DNA from: Chitinophaga pinensis
GTDB lineage: Bacteria > Bacteroidota > Bacteroidia > UKL13-3
Length of the DNA: 32,650 nucleotides
Direction: 5' to 3'
Assembly (NCBI GenBank): GCA_945873755.1
Contig: CAMCEM010000019.1
Location: 1-32,650, forward strand
Position numbers and translations under genes: made by a program. Position 1 is the first letter of the stretch, and every line of letters starts with the position of its first letter. Under the pieces are notes generated by a model. That model was not told the origin of the DNA, searched no databases, and saw only the letters and a list, made by a program, of their open reading frames with translations. Shown here piece after piece: positions 15,490 through 25,398 of the stretch.

Positions 15490-16587
15490 TTATTCTTTAC
15501 TTCCTAATGTAAGTTTAAATCCTATACTGTGAATACCACTAAAAATTATTGTTGGTTGATAAGCATAATCAATTGATAATGCAGTACCTGCATCGCTTAT
15601 AGGTAAATTAAAACCTGTACCAACGCTTATGCCATAACTAGGCGATTTGTAATCTATATCGTTGAAATTATTTTCTTGGTGAGCATAACCAGTTCTTAAC
15701 ATGAACATATTTTTAAAACCATATTCAGCCCCAAAAGATGTAATATTTGAAGAAAAAGCATTGTAGTTGAAATTACCTGATACTGTTAAACGATGATCGT
15801 AAGTTTCTTCTCCTTTATCTAATCTGAAATCATACGCAACACCAATGTTTGCTAAAGCAGGCATATTAAAAGGTTGAGATCCAAATAAAGTTTTACGACT
15901 TGCACCAGTTGCTGTAACTGATGAATTTATTGACAATCCAGAACCAAGAAATGATAAATCGGGTCCTAAGTTACGAACAGCAATACCAAATCTAAAATCT
16001 TGTTTTTTAATTTTCTTACTTGGGTTCAAGGCAGTTTGGTATTGAACTCCAGCATCTAAAGTAATTCCACTTGCATTTACACTAGCAGTTCCTTCACTTA
16101 CGTATCTTATCATTAATCCACCAGTAATTGAATTTGAAAAGGTTTTAGAATAAGCTAAACCTAAATTTAAAATTTGAGTAGTATAAGTTCCTAAAGTATT
16201 ATCGGGTGCTTCAGTTGTGGTAATAGGAATACTTCCCATGTCCCAATAAGTAAAAGCTATACCTAATACTCCACCACTACCATTTTCTCCAAGAGATTGC
16301 GCCATTCCAAAATTATTTAAATAAATGTCGGTTCCAACTAAATACCTAGTTTGAGATGCTTGAACTTCGGTTTTCTTTACATAAGCCAAACCACCAATAT
16401 TTAGGTAATACGATTCTAAGCCGCGAGCAGAAGCTGTATTAGAATTACCTAAACCTACTCCTCTTACATAAGGATTAACTAAGAGCTGAGTTGCACCAGC
16501 TCCACCTGCTCTATCAGGATTTCCTGCATTTGCTGTTGCCAATATACCTATAAAGGCTACTAAAGTTTGTAAAATATACTTCTTCAT
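15490..16587 (-). CDS. PorV/PorQ family outer-membrane barrel protein
   Basis: This 365-aa protein has a Sec signal peptide (MKKYILQTLVAFIGILATANA, cleavage after about residue 21). The mature part is a series of amphipathic beta strands of the PorV/PorQ (FadL-like) family. The start of the mature protein (AGATQLLVNPYVRGVGLGNSNTA, then RGLESYYLNIGGLA) is the usual PorV/PorQ opening, and many GxxY/GxSYSKTF strands follow to the C-terminal SIGFKLTLGSK. In T9SS, PorV binds the sorting domain of cargo and shuttles it to the attachment complex. This is one of several paralogues expected per genome. It is the last gene of the three-gene operon 24287-15490, 77 bp after the 1282-aa gene, which suggests it serves that product. 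Confidence 0.85.
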   Translation of the reverse strand: MKKYILQTLVAFIGILATANAGNPDRAGGAGATQLLVNPYVRGVGLGNSNTASARGLESYYLNIGGLAYVKKTEVQASQTRYLVGTDIYLNNFGMAQSLGENGSGGVLGIAFTYWDMGSIPITTTEAPDNTLGTYTTQILNLGLAYSKTFSNSITGGLMIRYVSEGTASVNASGITLDAGVQYQTALNPSKKIKKQDFRFGIAVRNLGPDLSFLGSGLSINSSVTATGASRKTLFGSQPFNMPALANIGVAYDFRLDKGEETYDHRLTVSGNFNYNAFSSNITSFGAEYGFKNMFMLRTGYAHQENNFNDIDYKSPSYGISVGTGFNLPISDAGTALSIDYAYQPTIIFSGIHSIGFKLTLGSKE

Positions 16588-16664
16588 ATGAGTAATTTTT
16601 AAATTTTTTTATAAAGAAGTTCAATTAAAAAAATGTTTCAATTGAACTTCTAATTTTTTATATA

Positions 16665-19600
16665 TTAAAATGAATCGAAATCAGCTGGACGAATAACACC
16701 AAACCATTTAATAATTCTTTCTCCAATTCCTGGAGCATTGATATGAATTAAATATACTCCACTTGAAACAGGTACATTGGCATCATTTTTCAAATCCCAT
16801 TCTATATATGTTCTGGTGTCGTCATCTTTATTAATTCTTCTTACCAAAAATCCACTTTGTGTATAAATTGAAATAGTACATTTTTTTGGTGTGTTTACAA
16901 TTTTTACTCTGTTATCTAATGCATTTCCTGGATCTTCATAACCACTGTAAGCATAATAAGGATTTGGTGTTACATTTACCATATCTAACGCTTTGTTACC
17001 GGCAGTTTTATCATTTATACTTGGTGCTATACTATTTGTATTAAATTCATAAAGCGGTTGTCCTGCATTTCTAAGTGGGGTGTCAATGTTAGTAGTATAA
17101 ACAGCATAAGGGCGTTTTACTCTAATTTTAACTGTAGCAGTATTTGGTACTATCCCATCTTTCATTGAATTTAAGTTAGATGTAAAATTTAAAGTTGGAA
17201 TGGTAACCCACATAAACTGAGATAAGAAATAACGTTTTTTCAAAGTATTAGGCTCTTCAGCTGAAGAATTAACTGCCATTAATTCTTTATAAGATTTTCC
17301 TTCATCGTATTTTACACCTCTGTATAAAACATTGTTTCCAATTTTCAAATCTTTAGCAGCCATAATATAAACATGGTGCTTACCTCCAAATGCTGGAATT
17401 GCCCCATTCGAATTTTGGTCAAATAAATTTCTAGTTGGATTCCAAATCATATCATTGCCATTTTCACCTGGTAAAGATGAGTCTTCACCAAAAACAATAT
17501 TTAATCTTTCGCCTGTTTCAACGTTTATTGCATAGCCAGGGAACCAGCTTAAACCAAAACTACCTGCTTCTGGTTTACCGTCTTTGTCAACAGAATTAGA
17601 AGCCCTGATATTTCCTTTTGAGACACTTCCAATATTCAAATCTTTATTTTCTCCCATTTCAAGAACAATACAACGAGTCCATTTCGATTTGTCGCTAGTA
17701 AATACAACATCAACACCTTGTAAAGATGACAAAGGATTGTCCTCTGATACTTGATTTGTATTTGGGGTTAAACTTATTCCAGGACCATAACTTGGTGGAG
17801 TTGTTCCACTTCTAATCGATTTTGCAGCAAGTTCGAATGGAGCCCAAGTACCTTCTAACATGTTGCTATATTGTTTTCTTGGGTCAATTGCTACTTTGTT
17901 TCCTCCTATTGATCTAAAAAAATCATGTTCAATTAAATTAGTAAATTCAGGAGTTCCAGTATTTCCAGATCTAATCCAATTAAATGCAGGAAGTGAAATA
18001 GATCCATCAGCTACACCACTAAGCCATCGGTTAGTAGGGTCTTCAAATGTAATAGTTGCATCTATAAATCCATTTGACAAATCTGTAGTGTTTTGTGGAT
18101 CTCCGGGAGCATAAGCTTGAGCAACAGTAACTGATAAACCGATTTCTTCAAAAATTTGCTCATTGCTTATTACTAAGTTTCTTTTACCAACAAAAGTATC
18201 ATTGGTATTTTTATTTATCATGTACCATGTAGTGCTTGCTCTTGCCAATGAATCGTTTAATCTAGGACTTGCAACTGCATCCTTAATAAATAATACAAAG
18301 TTGGCCAAAGGAACTTTAAAAGGATTAATTACTTTAATTCCAACAGGACCTTGCCCTTCAATATATTTAGGCTTTTTAGCATAATAAGGTGATGATAACG
18401 CTTCTTCAATTGATTCTTTTGTTAAATTAATAAAGTTTCCACCGTTTCCAATTCCTTCAATTCTTGTTAAAGAAGGACCGCTATTAAAACCAGAGTTTAA
18501 TTGGGTTCCTTGTTGATGGCCAAATGGTAAATGAGGTGTTACTGAAACAATTACAGGTTTTGATCCAGATAAATACTGTAAAGCTTCATTTGGACAATTT
18601 GTTACTGCAGCATAAGGAACAATTAAAAAATGATAGTTTTTGTAATTTACTAAAGTTTGATCAGATTCAATTGAGAATGCGTCACGTGTTATTTGAAATG
18701 AATGTCTAATTCCTTTGTCTTCTCCATTAACCATTACTCTTTTAACACTTCCTAAATCAGCATCGTTAACGGTATTTACAATAAAACCAATTCCATCTTG
18801 TACATCGCATTGTGCAACTAATCTTGCTTGATCTCTATCTGAAAAATCACTTGGAGTTGATGGAATTTTTAATTGATAAATTTGATATCCTTGGAATTTA
18901 TAATCAGTTGAATCAGGGCATAAGCCTGCAACTTTAGCTTTAAACGCTTCAGGTTTATCAACGTTAACTAAGTTAATAATTAATTCTCTATTCAATTCAG
19001 TTACTTTAACTGCATTGTCTTCAAATTCTGGACCTCTTAATATTTTAAAATTATTTTTAAATAAAACAGTAGCTTTATCACTTGCTTCCTTTAATAAATT
19101 AAATGAACCTGTTGCACCTCCAGTAGTTGCTCTTGCCCAAACTACTCCAATTGTTACTTTATTCACAGCACCTGGCAATAATTTAAATGGTCCAGCGGTT
19201 TGTAAAAACCTCCTATCAGCAGGAGTATTTCCAGCAATTCTTTCAGTCCAAGCTGCCCTTCCAGAAGGGTCGGTTGAACCTGGAAACATATAACTTGCAG
19301 TATCAGATCCACCTCTTCCGTTTCCACCATAAGTTATATTCTGTCCATCTTTCCATCTTCCATTTAGGTAATTCCAAAAATGAGCTGGATTTGACGGATT
19401 TCCTTGTTGAGATTGATTATTATCGTAATAAACAAACTTTGATAAGCCTATTTGTTTTCCATTTTCATCCAATGGACCTTCGAAAAAGTTAACACCTACA
19501 CTTGGTGGATTTAAACCATATCCTAAAACACCTTCATCATTGTCATCGCCATTGTAGCAAATACCTAAATTTCTTGGTACGTCACATTCAACATAATCAT

Positions 19601-20513
19601 CGGTGTAGTTACCTAAATCTGGATCAACCCATTGACCAAAAATACAACTATCTATTATTTCAGTACCTCTGTTTATAATAGTGGTTTTATAAAAAGTCAT
19701 ATTATTAACTTCATCATTAGTAGCAAAACCAAAAGCTTGCAATCTAAATTCTAAATTTAATGGTAAACCTTGAGTTTCGGTATGTATATTCCCTTTGTCG
19801 TTGTAGCAAACAAACATCATTTGATCTGGAATAGAAGTAATACCTGCTTCACCATCATTAAAAGTGGGGTAATCTCCAGCTGAAGCATCATAAATTCCAT
19901 CATTATCAACGTCAAAGAAAGGAGCTAAAAACTTGGCTTCACCTGTTTTACCATTTCCTGGCCAATCGGTAATATCTGTTGGAATTGCTTCCCCATATTG
20001 ATCTGCAATTTGAAGTGCAATTTGAGAACGTGTAACAGAATAAATTCTATCAAATTCTTTACATCTTGCAGCAGTAATACTTGCCGAACCATCAATTTGT
20101 AAAGGTCCTGGATAAAAATCGTTTCCATTTTGGCGATAAGTTTGAGCCGCTAAACGTAAATTTCCTTGGGTGATACCACCAATCCACAGAGCACCAGAAA
20201 ACAATGAGTTTTTAGCTACTTGGCCTGTTTGAACTTTTGGAATTTCATACCTGGCATTACTTAAATTCCACCACATATCGCCACCATTTAAAATAATGGT
20301 TCTAACGTTATTTACTGATAGTTCTTTTTGAGCAGTTGCAGGTAAACAACCTGCACCCATTTTTGATAATGGATTAGATACTGTTGGAATATTATTGCCG
20401 GTTTTTAAAACAATATTTCCTTTTCCAACATTTTGACGTGCTTGCACATTTAAGCATAAACTTAAAGTGGTTATAGCAATTGTTGTTGTTTTGATATATT
20501 TAAACTTTAACAT
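16665..20513 (-). CDS. Large T9SS-type secreted protein in the TonB-receptor operon
   Basis: This 1282-aa protein has a signal peptide (MLKFKYIKTTTIAITTLSLC, with a VQA cleavage site at about 23-25). Residues about 100-130 hold FSGALWIGGITQGNLRLAAQ. Residues 201-209 (DVDNDGIYD) followed by AGDYP form an acidic, calcium-site-like segment. The C-terminal ~100 residues (NPYYAYSGYEDPGNALDNRV, then TISIYTQSGFLVRRI, SSGVYLIHINAPG) form a FlgD-like/T9SS-type domain ending in ..RPADFDSF. Proteins of this layout occur widely in Bacteroidota, usually annotated only as hypothetical or T9SS C-terminal domain proteins. It starts 12 bp after the TonB-receptor stop, so the two are in one operon. It is probably a cell-surface or secreted partner of the receptor; function unknown. 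Confidence 0.75.
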   Translation of the reverse strand: MLKFKYIKTTTIAITTLSLCLNVQARQNVGKGNIVLKTGNNIPTVSNPLSKMGAGCLPATAQKELSVNNVRTIILNGGDMWWNLSNARYEIPKVQTGQVAKNSLFSGALWIGGITQGNLRLAAQTYRQNGNDFYPGPLQIDGSASITAARCKEFDRIYSVTRSQIALQIADQYGEAIPTDITDWPGNGKTGEAKFLAPFFDVDNDGIYDASAGDYPTFNDGEAGITSIPDQMMFVCYNDKGNIHTETQGLPLNLEFRLQAFGFATNDEVNNMTFYKTTIINRGTEIIDSCIFGQWVDPDLGNYTDDYVECDVPRNLGICYNGDDNDEGVLGYGLNPPSVGVNFFEGPLDENGKQIGLSKFVYYDNNQSQQGNPSNPAHFWNYLNGRWKDGQNITYGGNGRGGSDTASYMFPGSTDPSGRAAWTERIAGNTPADRRFLQTAGPFKLLPGAVNKVTIGVVWARATTGGATGSFNLLKEASDKATVLFKNNFKILRGPEFEDNAVKVTELNRELIINLVNVDKPEAFKAKVAGLCPDSTDYKFQGYQIYQLKIPSTPSDFSDRDQARLVAQCDVQDGIGFIVNTVNDADLGSVKRVMVNGEDKGIRHSFQITRDAFSIESDQTLVNYKNYHFLIVPYAAVTNCPNEALQYLSGSKPVIVSVTPHLPFGHQQGTQLNSGFNSGPSLTRIEGIGNGGNFINLTKESIEEALSSPYYAKKPKYIEGQGPVGIKVINPFKVPLANFVLFIKDAVASPRLNDSLARASTTWYMINKNTNDTFVGKRNLVISNEQIFEEIGLSVTVAQAYAPGDPQNTTDLSNGFIDATITFEDPTNRWLSGVADGSISLPAFNWIRSGNTGTPEFTNLIEHDFFRSIGGNKVAIDPRKQYSNMLEGTWAPFELAAKSIRSGTTPPSYGPGISLTPNTNQVSEDNPLSSLQGVDVVFTSDKSKWTRCIVLEMGENKDLNIGSVSKGNIRASNSVDKDGKPEAGSFGLSWFPGYAINVETGERLNIVFGEDSSLPGENGNDMIWNPTRNLFDQNSNGAIPAFGGKHHVYIMAAKDLKIGNNVLYRGVKYDEGKSYKELMAVNSSAEEPNTLKKRYFLSQFMWVTIPTLNFTSNLNSMKDGIVPNTATVKIRVKRPYAVYTTNIDTPLRNAGQPLYEFNTNSIAPSINDKTAGNKALDMVNVTPNPYYAYSGYEDPGNALDNRVKIVNTPKKCTISIYTQSGFLVRRINKDDDTRTYIEWDLKNDANVPVSSGVYLIHINAPGIGERIIKWFGVIRPADFDSF

Positions 20514-20525
20514 AAAATTATTTAA

Positions 20526-23500
20526 TTAAAACTGAACTGAAAATCCTATACGTGTTAATCTTGGTAATAAAAATCTATCAGGATTAACCATCCTTGTATT
20601 ATATAAGTCAACAAACGACTGTGCATTGGTTGCAGTTCTAATTTGATCGGCAGCAAAAGGTGAACTTAAATAGCCATCATTGTAAGCACTACCAGTATAC
20701 CTAAAAACTCCTGTTACATTTGCTGCATTCAATAAGTTAGTAACTGTTAAAAACACACGCATTCTGTATTCTTTAACCCTAGCTCCTGCTTTTTCGTTTT
20801 TAATAGTAAAGTTTTTATCTACGTTTAAATCTACATTAAACTGAGCAGGTAAATTTGCACCATTTGGCGAACCTTTAATAGGACTTCTAGTTGCTGCACC
20901 GCTTTGAACGCCTGACGGAGTAGAAATTAAATCTTGAGTAAATGGACGACCAGAATAAGCTGAGAAAATAAAGTTAAAACCTGCATTTTCAAATATTTTT
21001 TTACCTGAAACAACTGGTCCATCATATTTTTTTCCATCCTTGTAATGAAAATCAAAACTTGTTTTGAAAGTATGGCGTGTATCAAAATCTAATGGGAAAA
21101 TAGTTCTATTATTTGGCAAACCAGCTTGAATTAATGCAGCACTAGAACCGGTATTTGACCCTGTTCCATCAGCAAATTGTAAATTGTAATTCGCATCTAT
21201 GTTTAAATTTCCTAACTCTATTAATTTGTATTCTAAGCCAACTGATTTTACAGTTGAAAAATCGATGTTTCCAATTGTAGTATAAGTATTAGGCCAAGCT
21301 TGAATAAAATTAAATAATTGTGTTTGGTTTCTATTTTCTCTGTAAGATGCAATAATTCCAATAGCTGAATTTTTACCAATTTGTTGACGGAAACCAATTT
21401 CATAATCAGTTACTTGAGTCATTTTCAAATCTGGATTTGCAATAATTCCAGTTAATCTGTTTGATAAGTAAAAATAATCATCTATTTGAGCCACATTACC
21501 ACCAGGTCTTTGTGTTAAAATGTCGTAAGTTCCATAAAACTGAGAAGAAGTAGATATAGGAAATGAAAACCAAATACGTGGTAACACTTGCAAATCTGGC
21601 TCATAATCTTTAAACGATTGTTCAGTAGGTGTTTTCGGATTTTTAGCATCTTGCACATAAGGAACATTTTGACTTGTACCTACTGCGCGTTGAATAGCGG
21701 CTGGATCAGATACAGGATTGCCATTTTTATCGTACCATTTATTTCCATCTCTATAACCTGCAACGCCATATGATTGTGCATCAAAATTATCGGTATTAAT
21801 GTATACTTTCCAATCATCTTTTACTGCACTAGCAATTTGATCTGATTGAATTTTTAAAGTGTTAGCTCCAGCTGCTCTAATTTCGCCTGCTGTTAAAATA
21901 GGTACCATTGAATATGGATCGCGCAATACCAATTGGTTTGCATCAAATCTTTCTACACGAACACCAACACGTAAAATTAAATCCTTAAACTGAAACTTAT
22001 CTTGCATCCATGCAGCAAAATAAATTGGTTGATAAGCGGGTAATATTCTATTTTTAAAGAACTCATTTATTCCTGGCTTGCCCGATACTGTATTTCCTAA
22101 ATGATCGTAACCAGAATAACCAACAAATGAGTTTCCATTGTTTAATAATTCGTTTGCACTGAACATATTTAAATTATATGTACCTGGTGAATATGAATTA
22201 ACATCTAAAAAAGTTTGACCTGTAATAGGATTTCCATTGTTATCTGTTATTCCATCTTGCATTAATTTACTTCTTAAATTTTTATCAAATTCTGTTTGAT
22301 CGGCATTATTTACTCTTCTGTTAAAAGTAATGGTATCTTGAAAAACTCCATTTGCATCGAATTTAGCAAACCCAATTGTATCAAGCCCAGCAAACTGACG
22401 ATTAGCCAATAAAGGCATTAATTGCCACAAAGCACTTGTTCCTAAACTATAGCTTCTTTGAATACGTTGTTCGTAAGTTAAACCAAATTGTAAATTATGT
22501 TTTGCTTTTAAATTTCTTCTTGGTGCAACAGTTGCATTCGACTCTAAGTACACAATATAATTTTCGAATAAATTTTTTGAGTAACCTGACTGAACATCAC
22601 CTAAATTACCCCACATTCCCGAATAAATAGAAATTGGATCATCGCCATTTTGTAAAGCTCCTAATCCTCTTAAAAGGTTAAAATTATTAAAATTCCTTTC
22701 ACCTCCATAATAGTTTATAAATGCTTGCGTATAATTTCCTCTTAATGTGTTAAAATTAGCTTTTGTAAATGTAAATGCCGAATCTCTAAAACCAGTTTGG
22801 CGCACATAACCTGTTAAATACATTTTATCACCATTTACTAAATTAATGGTATCAGGATTTTGTTGAAATCCTTTTCTAACTGTGGTATATGAAGGTGCAT
22901 TATACGTTTTAAAAGTTCCTACATATCCATATTTAAAGAAATCTTTTCCATGAGTAGGGTCAAAGGTTTCAGTAAAGTTTCTTTCATAACTAACACGAAT
23001 GGTATAATAAGCATCCGAAATTTTAGCTCCTTTTGTTAATGCATTTTCAATTCTAGCTCTGGCAGTATCTTCTTTCTTATTAAACATTTGAGTAAATTGT
23101 AAATACACTAACGATCTGTAACCTTCAGATTGTGAATTATTAGCAGAATTTAAAAGTGAATTATAACTGTTCCAATTGTTTTGTGAAAAGAACAATGCTT
23201 GGTATCCTAACTTTACATTTATGTTATTGTTAGGTTGATAGTTAAAGTTACCACTTGTATTTACGCTATAACCTGAAGCATTCTGACGGTTATCTAATTT
23301 TTCTAAATCGCCTTTGGTTAAAAATTCACCTGCAGGTACTAATGTTCCTAATGCATTTGGTCTTACAGGATTAGCTTCAATTTCTCTCATTTTAGCATCT
23401 TTCACTTTGTAAATATCAACAGCCGATAAACCACCATCTAATGCATATGAACCTCTAATTGAGTTGGTAAATCCTACTAAAACTTTTTCTCTGTCTCTGT

Positions 23501-24287
23501 TTCCTTTGTCTCTTAACAATATAGGACCAGAAACGAACGAAGTAAATTCGTTAGCATGTGAATTATCTAAATAACCATAAAAAGGAGAAGCACTTCTGAA
23601 TTCTATAAAACGAACCCACTGCTTGGTTGGTGCTTTTGTAGTTGCACTAATTGCACCACCAGTAAAATCGCCATACGATGCAGGAGTTCCACCTGTAATT
23701 ACTTCTAAGTTTTCAATGGCATTTGCAGGTAAATTAATACCAGTTACACGCACACCATCAATATAATAAGCAGTATTTTCAGCACGTGAACCACGAATAT
23801 TTGGTGTACCACCTCTTGAATCAACCCCACGAGAAATACCAGCGATGGCATTTATATTCTGAGTTGGTTTATTTTGAAGTTTTGAAAAATTATTCTGACT
23901 AGGGTCGTCTTTGTCAATTAATTGTTGTTTATCTCTAACTACAATTGTTGGACCTACCGTATTATTTAAAACAATATTACGGGAAGTAATTTTGTTATCA
24001 CCTCTTACTGTAATATCTTCTAAAATGGCTTTTTGATAACCAGTAAACGATACTGTAATGGTGTATTGACCAGCAGGAATGGCTGTAAATTCAAATTCAC
24101 CGTCTTTATCGGTGTATTTCGATTTTTTAGTTCCTCCCCCTCCTTCAATAGTAACTACTGCAAATTCTACTGGTTTTTTAGTTAAACCGTCTGTTACCTT
24201 GCCATCAAGCACCCCTAAATTAGATTGGGCACGAAGCATAGTTGAAAAGCCTATTAAGGCTGCTAATAATAAATATATCCTGTTCAT
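20526..24287 (-). CDS. TonB-dependent receptor with carboxypeptidase-regulatory domain
   Basis: This 1253-aa outer-membrane receptor begins with a signal peptide (MNRIYLLLAALIGFSTMLRA, about 1-20). A CarboxypepD-regulatory-like domain follows (about 24-105, LDGKVTDGLTKKPVEFAVVT and GQYTITVSFTGYQKA). The plug domain (about 125-215) has INAIAGISRGVDSRGGTPNI, then YYIDGVRV and ENLEVITGGTPASYGDFTGG. The rest is a long 22-strand-type barrel ending in RLTRIGFSVQF with a C-terminal Phe, as in Omp85-inserted barrels. It should import an unknown ligand with TonB-ExbBD energy. There is no neighbouring SusD, so it is not a classical polysaccharide-utilisation pair. It leads an operon with the 1282-aa protein and the PorV-like barrel. 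Confidence 0.92.
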   Translation of the reverse strand: MNRIYLLLAALIGFSTMLRAQSNLGVLDGKVTDGLTKKPVEFAVVTIEGGGGTKKSKYTDKDGEFEFTAIPAGQYTITVSFTGYQKAILEDITVRGDNKITSRNIVLNNTVGPTIVVRDKQQLIDKDDPSQNNFSKLQNKPTQNINAIAGISRGVDSRGGTPNIRGSRAENTAYYIDGVRVTGINLPANAIENLEVITGGTPASYGDFTGGAISATTKAPTKQWVRFIEFRSASPFYGYLDNSHANEFTSFVSGPILLRDKGNRDREKVLVGFTNSIRGSYALDGGLSAVDIYKVKDAKMREIEANPVRPNALGTLVPAGEFLTKGDLEKLDNRQNASGYSVNTSGNFNYQPNNNINVKLGYQALFFSQNNWNSYNSLLNSANNSQSEGYRSLVYLQFTQMFNKKEDTARARIENALTKGAKISDAYYTIRVSYERNFTETFDPTHGKDFFKYGYVGTFKTYNAPSYTTVRKGFQQNPDTINLVNGDKMYLTGYVRQTGFRDSAFTFTKANFNTLRGNYTQAFINYYGGERNFNNFNLLRGLGALQNGDDPISIYSGMWGNLGDVQSGYSKNLFENYIVYLESNATVAPRRNLKAKHNLQFGLTYEQRIQRSYSLGTSALWQLMPLLANRQFAGLDTIGFAKFDANGVFQDTITFNRRVNNADQTEFDKNLRSKLMQDGITDNNGNPITGQTFLDVNSYSPGTYNLNMFSANELLNNGNSFVGYSGYDHLGNTVSGKPGINEFFKNRILPAYQPIYFAAWMQDKFQFKDLILRVGVRVERFDANQLVLRDPYSMVPILTAGEIRAAGANTLKIQSDQIASAVKDDWKVYINTDNFDAQSYGVAGYRDGNKWYDKNGNPVSDPAAIQRAVGTSQNVPYVQDAKNPKTPTEQSFKDYEPDLQVLPRIWFSFPISTSSQFYGTYDILTQRPGGNVAQIDDYFYLSNRLTGIIANPDLKMTQVTDYEIGFRQQIGKNSAIGIIASYRENRNQTQLFNFIQAWPNTYTTIGNIDFSTVKSVGLEYKLIELGNLNIDANYNLQFADGTGSNTGSSAALIQAGLPNNRTIFPLDFDTRHTFKTSFDFHYKDGKKYDGPVVSGKKIFENAGFNFIFSAYSGRPFTQDLISTPSGVQSGAATRSPIKGSPNGANLPAQFNVDLNVDKNFTIKNEKAGARVKEYRMRVFLTVTNLLNAANVTGVFRYTGSAYNDGYLSSPFAADQIRTATNAQSFVDLYNTRMVNPDRFLLPRLTRIGFSVQF

Positions 24288-24332
24288 GTAAATGTTTGTT
24301 ACAAATTATTATTTGGATTGATTTTAAGAGCG

Positions 24333-24354
24333 TAAATTAAATAACTTTAATTTA
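24333..24354. repeat. AT-only perfect inverted repeat upstream of the TonB-receptor operon
   Basis: TAAATTAAA (24333-24341) and TTTAATTTA (24346-24354) are perfect complements with a 4-nt loop. It lies 46 bp upstream of the receptor ATG and downstream of the dehydrogenase stop, with no T run after it. It could be an operator or chance in AT-rich DNA. Confidence 0.35.
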
Positions 24355-24402
24355 ATAAATCAAACATCATTTCATTTAACCGCTCAAGTAATTTTATAGT
24401 GC

Positions 24403-25329
24403 TTATTTTAAGTTAGTTAATTTTGAAAGTATGGTTTGCGCAATTTTTTCATAGCTCTCAAAAGTCCAACCGGCAATATGCGGTGATAAAACTACATTTT
24501 GTTTGTTTATAAGGTAGTCAAAATCTTTTTGCTGTGGGTTGCTTAAGTTTAATAATTTTTCATTTTCAAGCACATCAAAACAAGCACCTAATATTTTACC
24601 ACTATCAATATTATCAATGGTTTGAGGCATATTTAATACCCCTCCTCTGCACACATTTATTAAATAAATATTTTTTTTAAATTTGGTAATAAATGAATTA
24701 TCAATCCAATTTTGAGTTTCGGCAGTTAAAGGAATATGGAGCGATAAAATATCTGATTCCTCGAAAATTTGTGCTAAAGTGGCTTCGTTTGCATTTTGGT
24801 TCGAATAATTTTTTAAATATTTATCGTAAGCCAAAATATTGACATCAAAACCAGCCAGTTTTTTTGCAAATGCTTTCCCAGTATTTCCAAAACCTATAAT
24901 ACCAACTGTTTTTCCGTTCAATTCAAAACCTCTATTCCCTTCTCTGTCCCATATTTTGTTTCTTACCTCATAATCTGCTTTATTTAAATTACGCATTAAA
25001 GTTAACAACATACCTAAAGCATGTTCACCAACGGCATCGGCATTGGCTTGCCCAGCATTAAAACAATAAATTCCTTTTTGTTCGGCAATTTTTAAGTCTA
25101 TATTGTCTAACCCACTTCCTGCGCGTGCTATTACTTTTAAATTATTGGCAGCATTTAATATTTCAGCATCTATATTTGTTTTGGTTCTTACAACCAAAAC
25201 ATGAAAAGGTGCTATTATTTGCAAAATATCTTGCCTAGTTATAGCATGTAAATAAGTTACATTATAGTTCAGTTTTTGTAACCCATTTATTAATAAAGCA
25301 TGTACATCGTCAATTATTAAAACTTTCAC
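24403..25329 (-). CDS. D-2-hydroxyacid dehydrogenase (phosphoglycerate dehydrogenase-like)
   Basis: This 308-aa NAD-dependent dehydrogenase has an N-terminal catalytic half (about 1-95, VLIIDDVHALLINGL, RAGSGLDNID) and a Rossmann domain with GIIGFGNTG (G146-x-G148-x-x-G151) followed by D169 (ILAYDK), which favours NAD. Catalytic residues are R228 (NVCRGG), an acidic residue at about E255/E257 (FDVLENE) and H284 (SPHIAGW). It has only the core and lacks the C-terminal ACT domain of long SerA enzymes. Short forms of this type serve as 3-phosphoglycerate dehydrogenases in serine synthesis in Bacteroidota; no serC lies next to it here, so that is tentative. The only start that gives the family N-terminus MKVLIIDD is a GTG at 25329. 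Confidence 0.88.
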   Translation of the reverse strand: MKVLIIDDVHALLINGLQKLNYNVTYLHAITRQDILQIIAPFHVLVVRTKTNIDAEILNAANNLKVIARAGSGLDNIDLKIAEQKGIYCFNAGQANADAVGEHALGMLLTLMRNLNKADYEVRNKIWDREGNRGFELNGKTVGIIGFGNTGKAFAKKLAGFDVNILAYDKYLKNYSNQNANEATLAQIFEESDILSLHIPLTAETQNWIDNSFITKFKKNIYLINVCRGGVLNMPQTIDNIDSGKILGACFDVLENEKLLNLSNPQQKDFDYLINKQNVVLSPHIAGWTFESYEKIAQTILSKLTNLK

Positions 25330-25398
25330 AACCGCAATAAAATAAAAAATATTAAAACATTTTGCTTAAAAAAATATTATAATTTTAATAAAAACAAT

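Noticed and set aside
24333-24354. AT-only inverted repeat as a terminator of the dehydrogenase gene
   Set aside because: The stem has no G-C pairs and no T run follows on the minus strand, so I list it only as a repeat.
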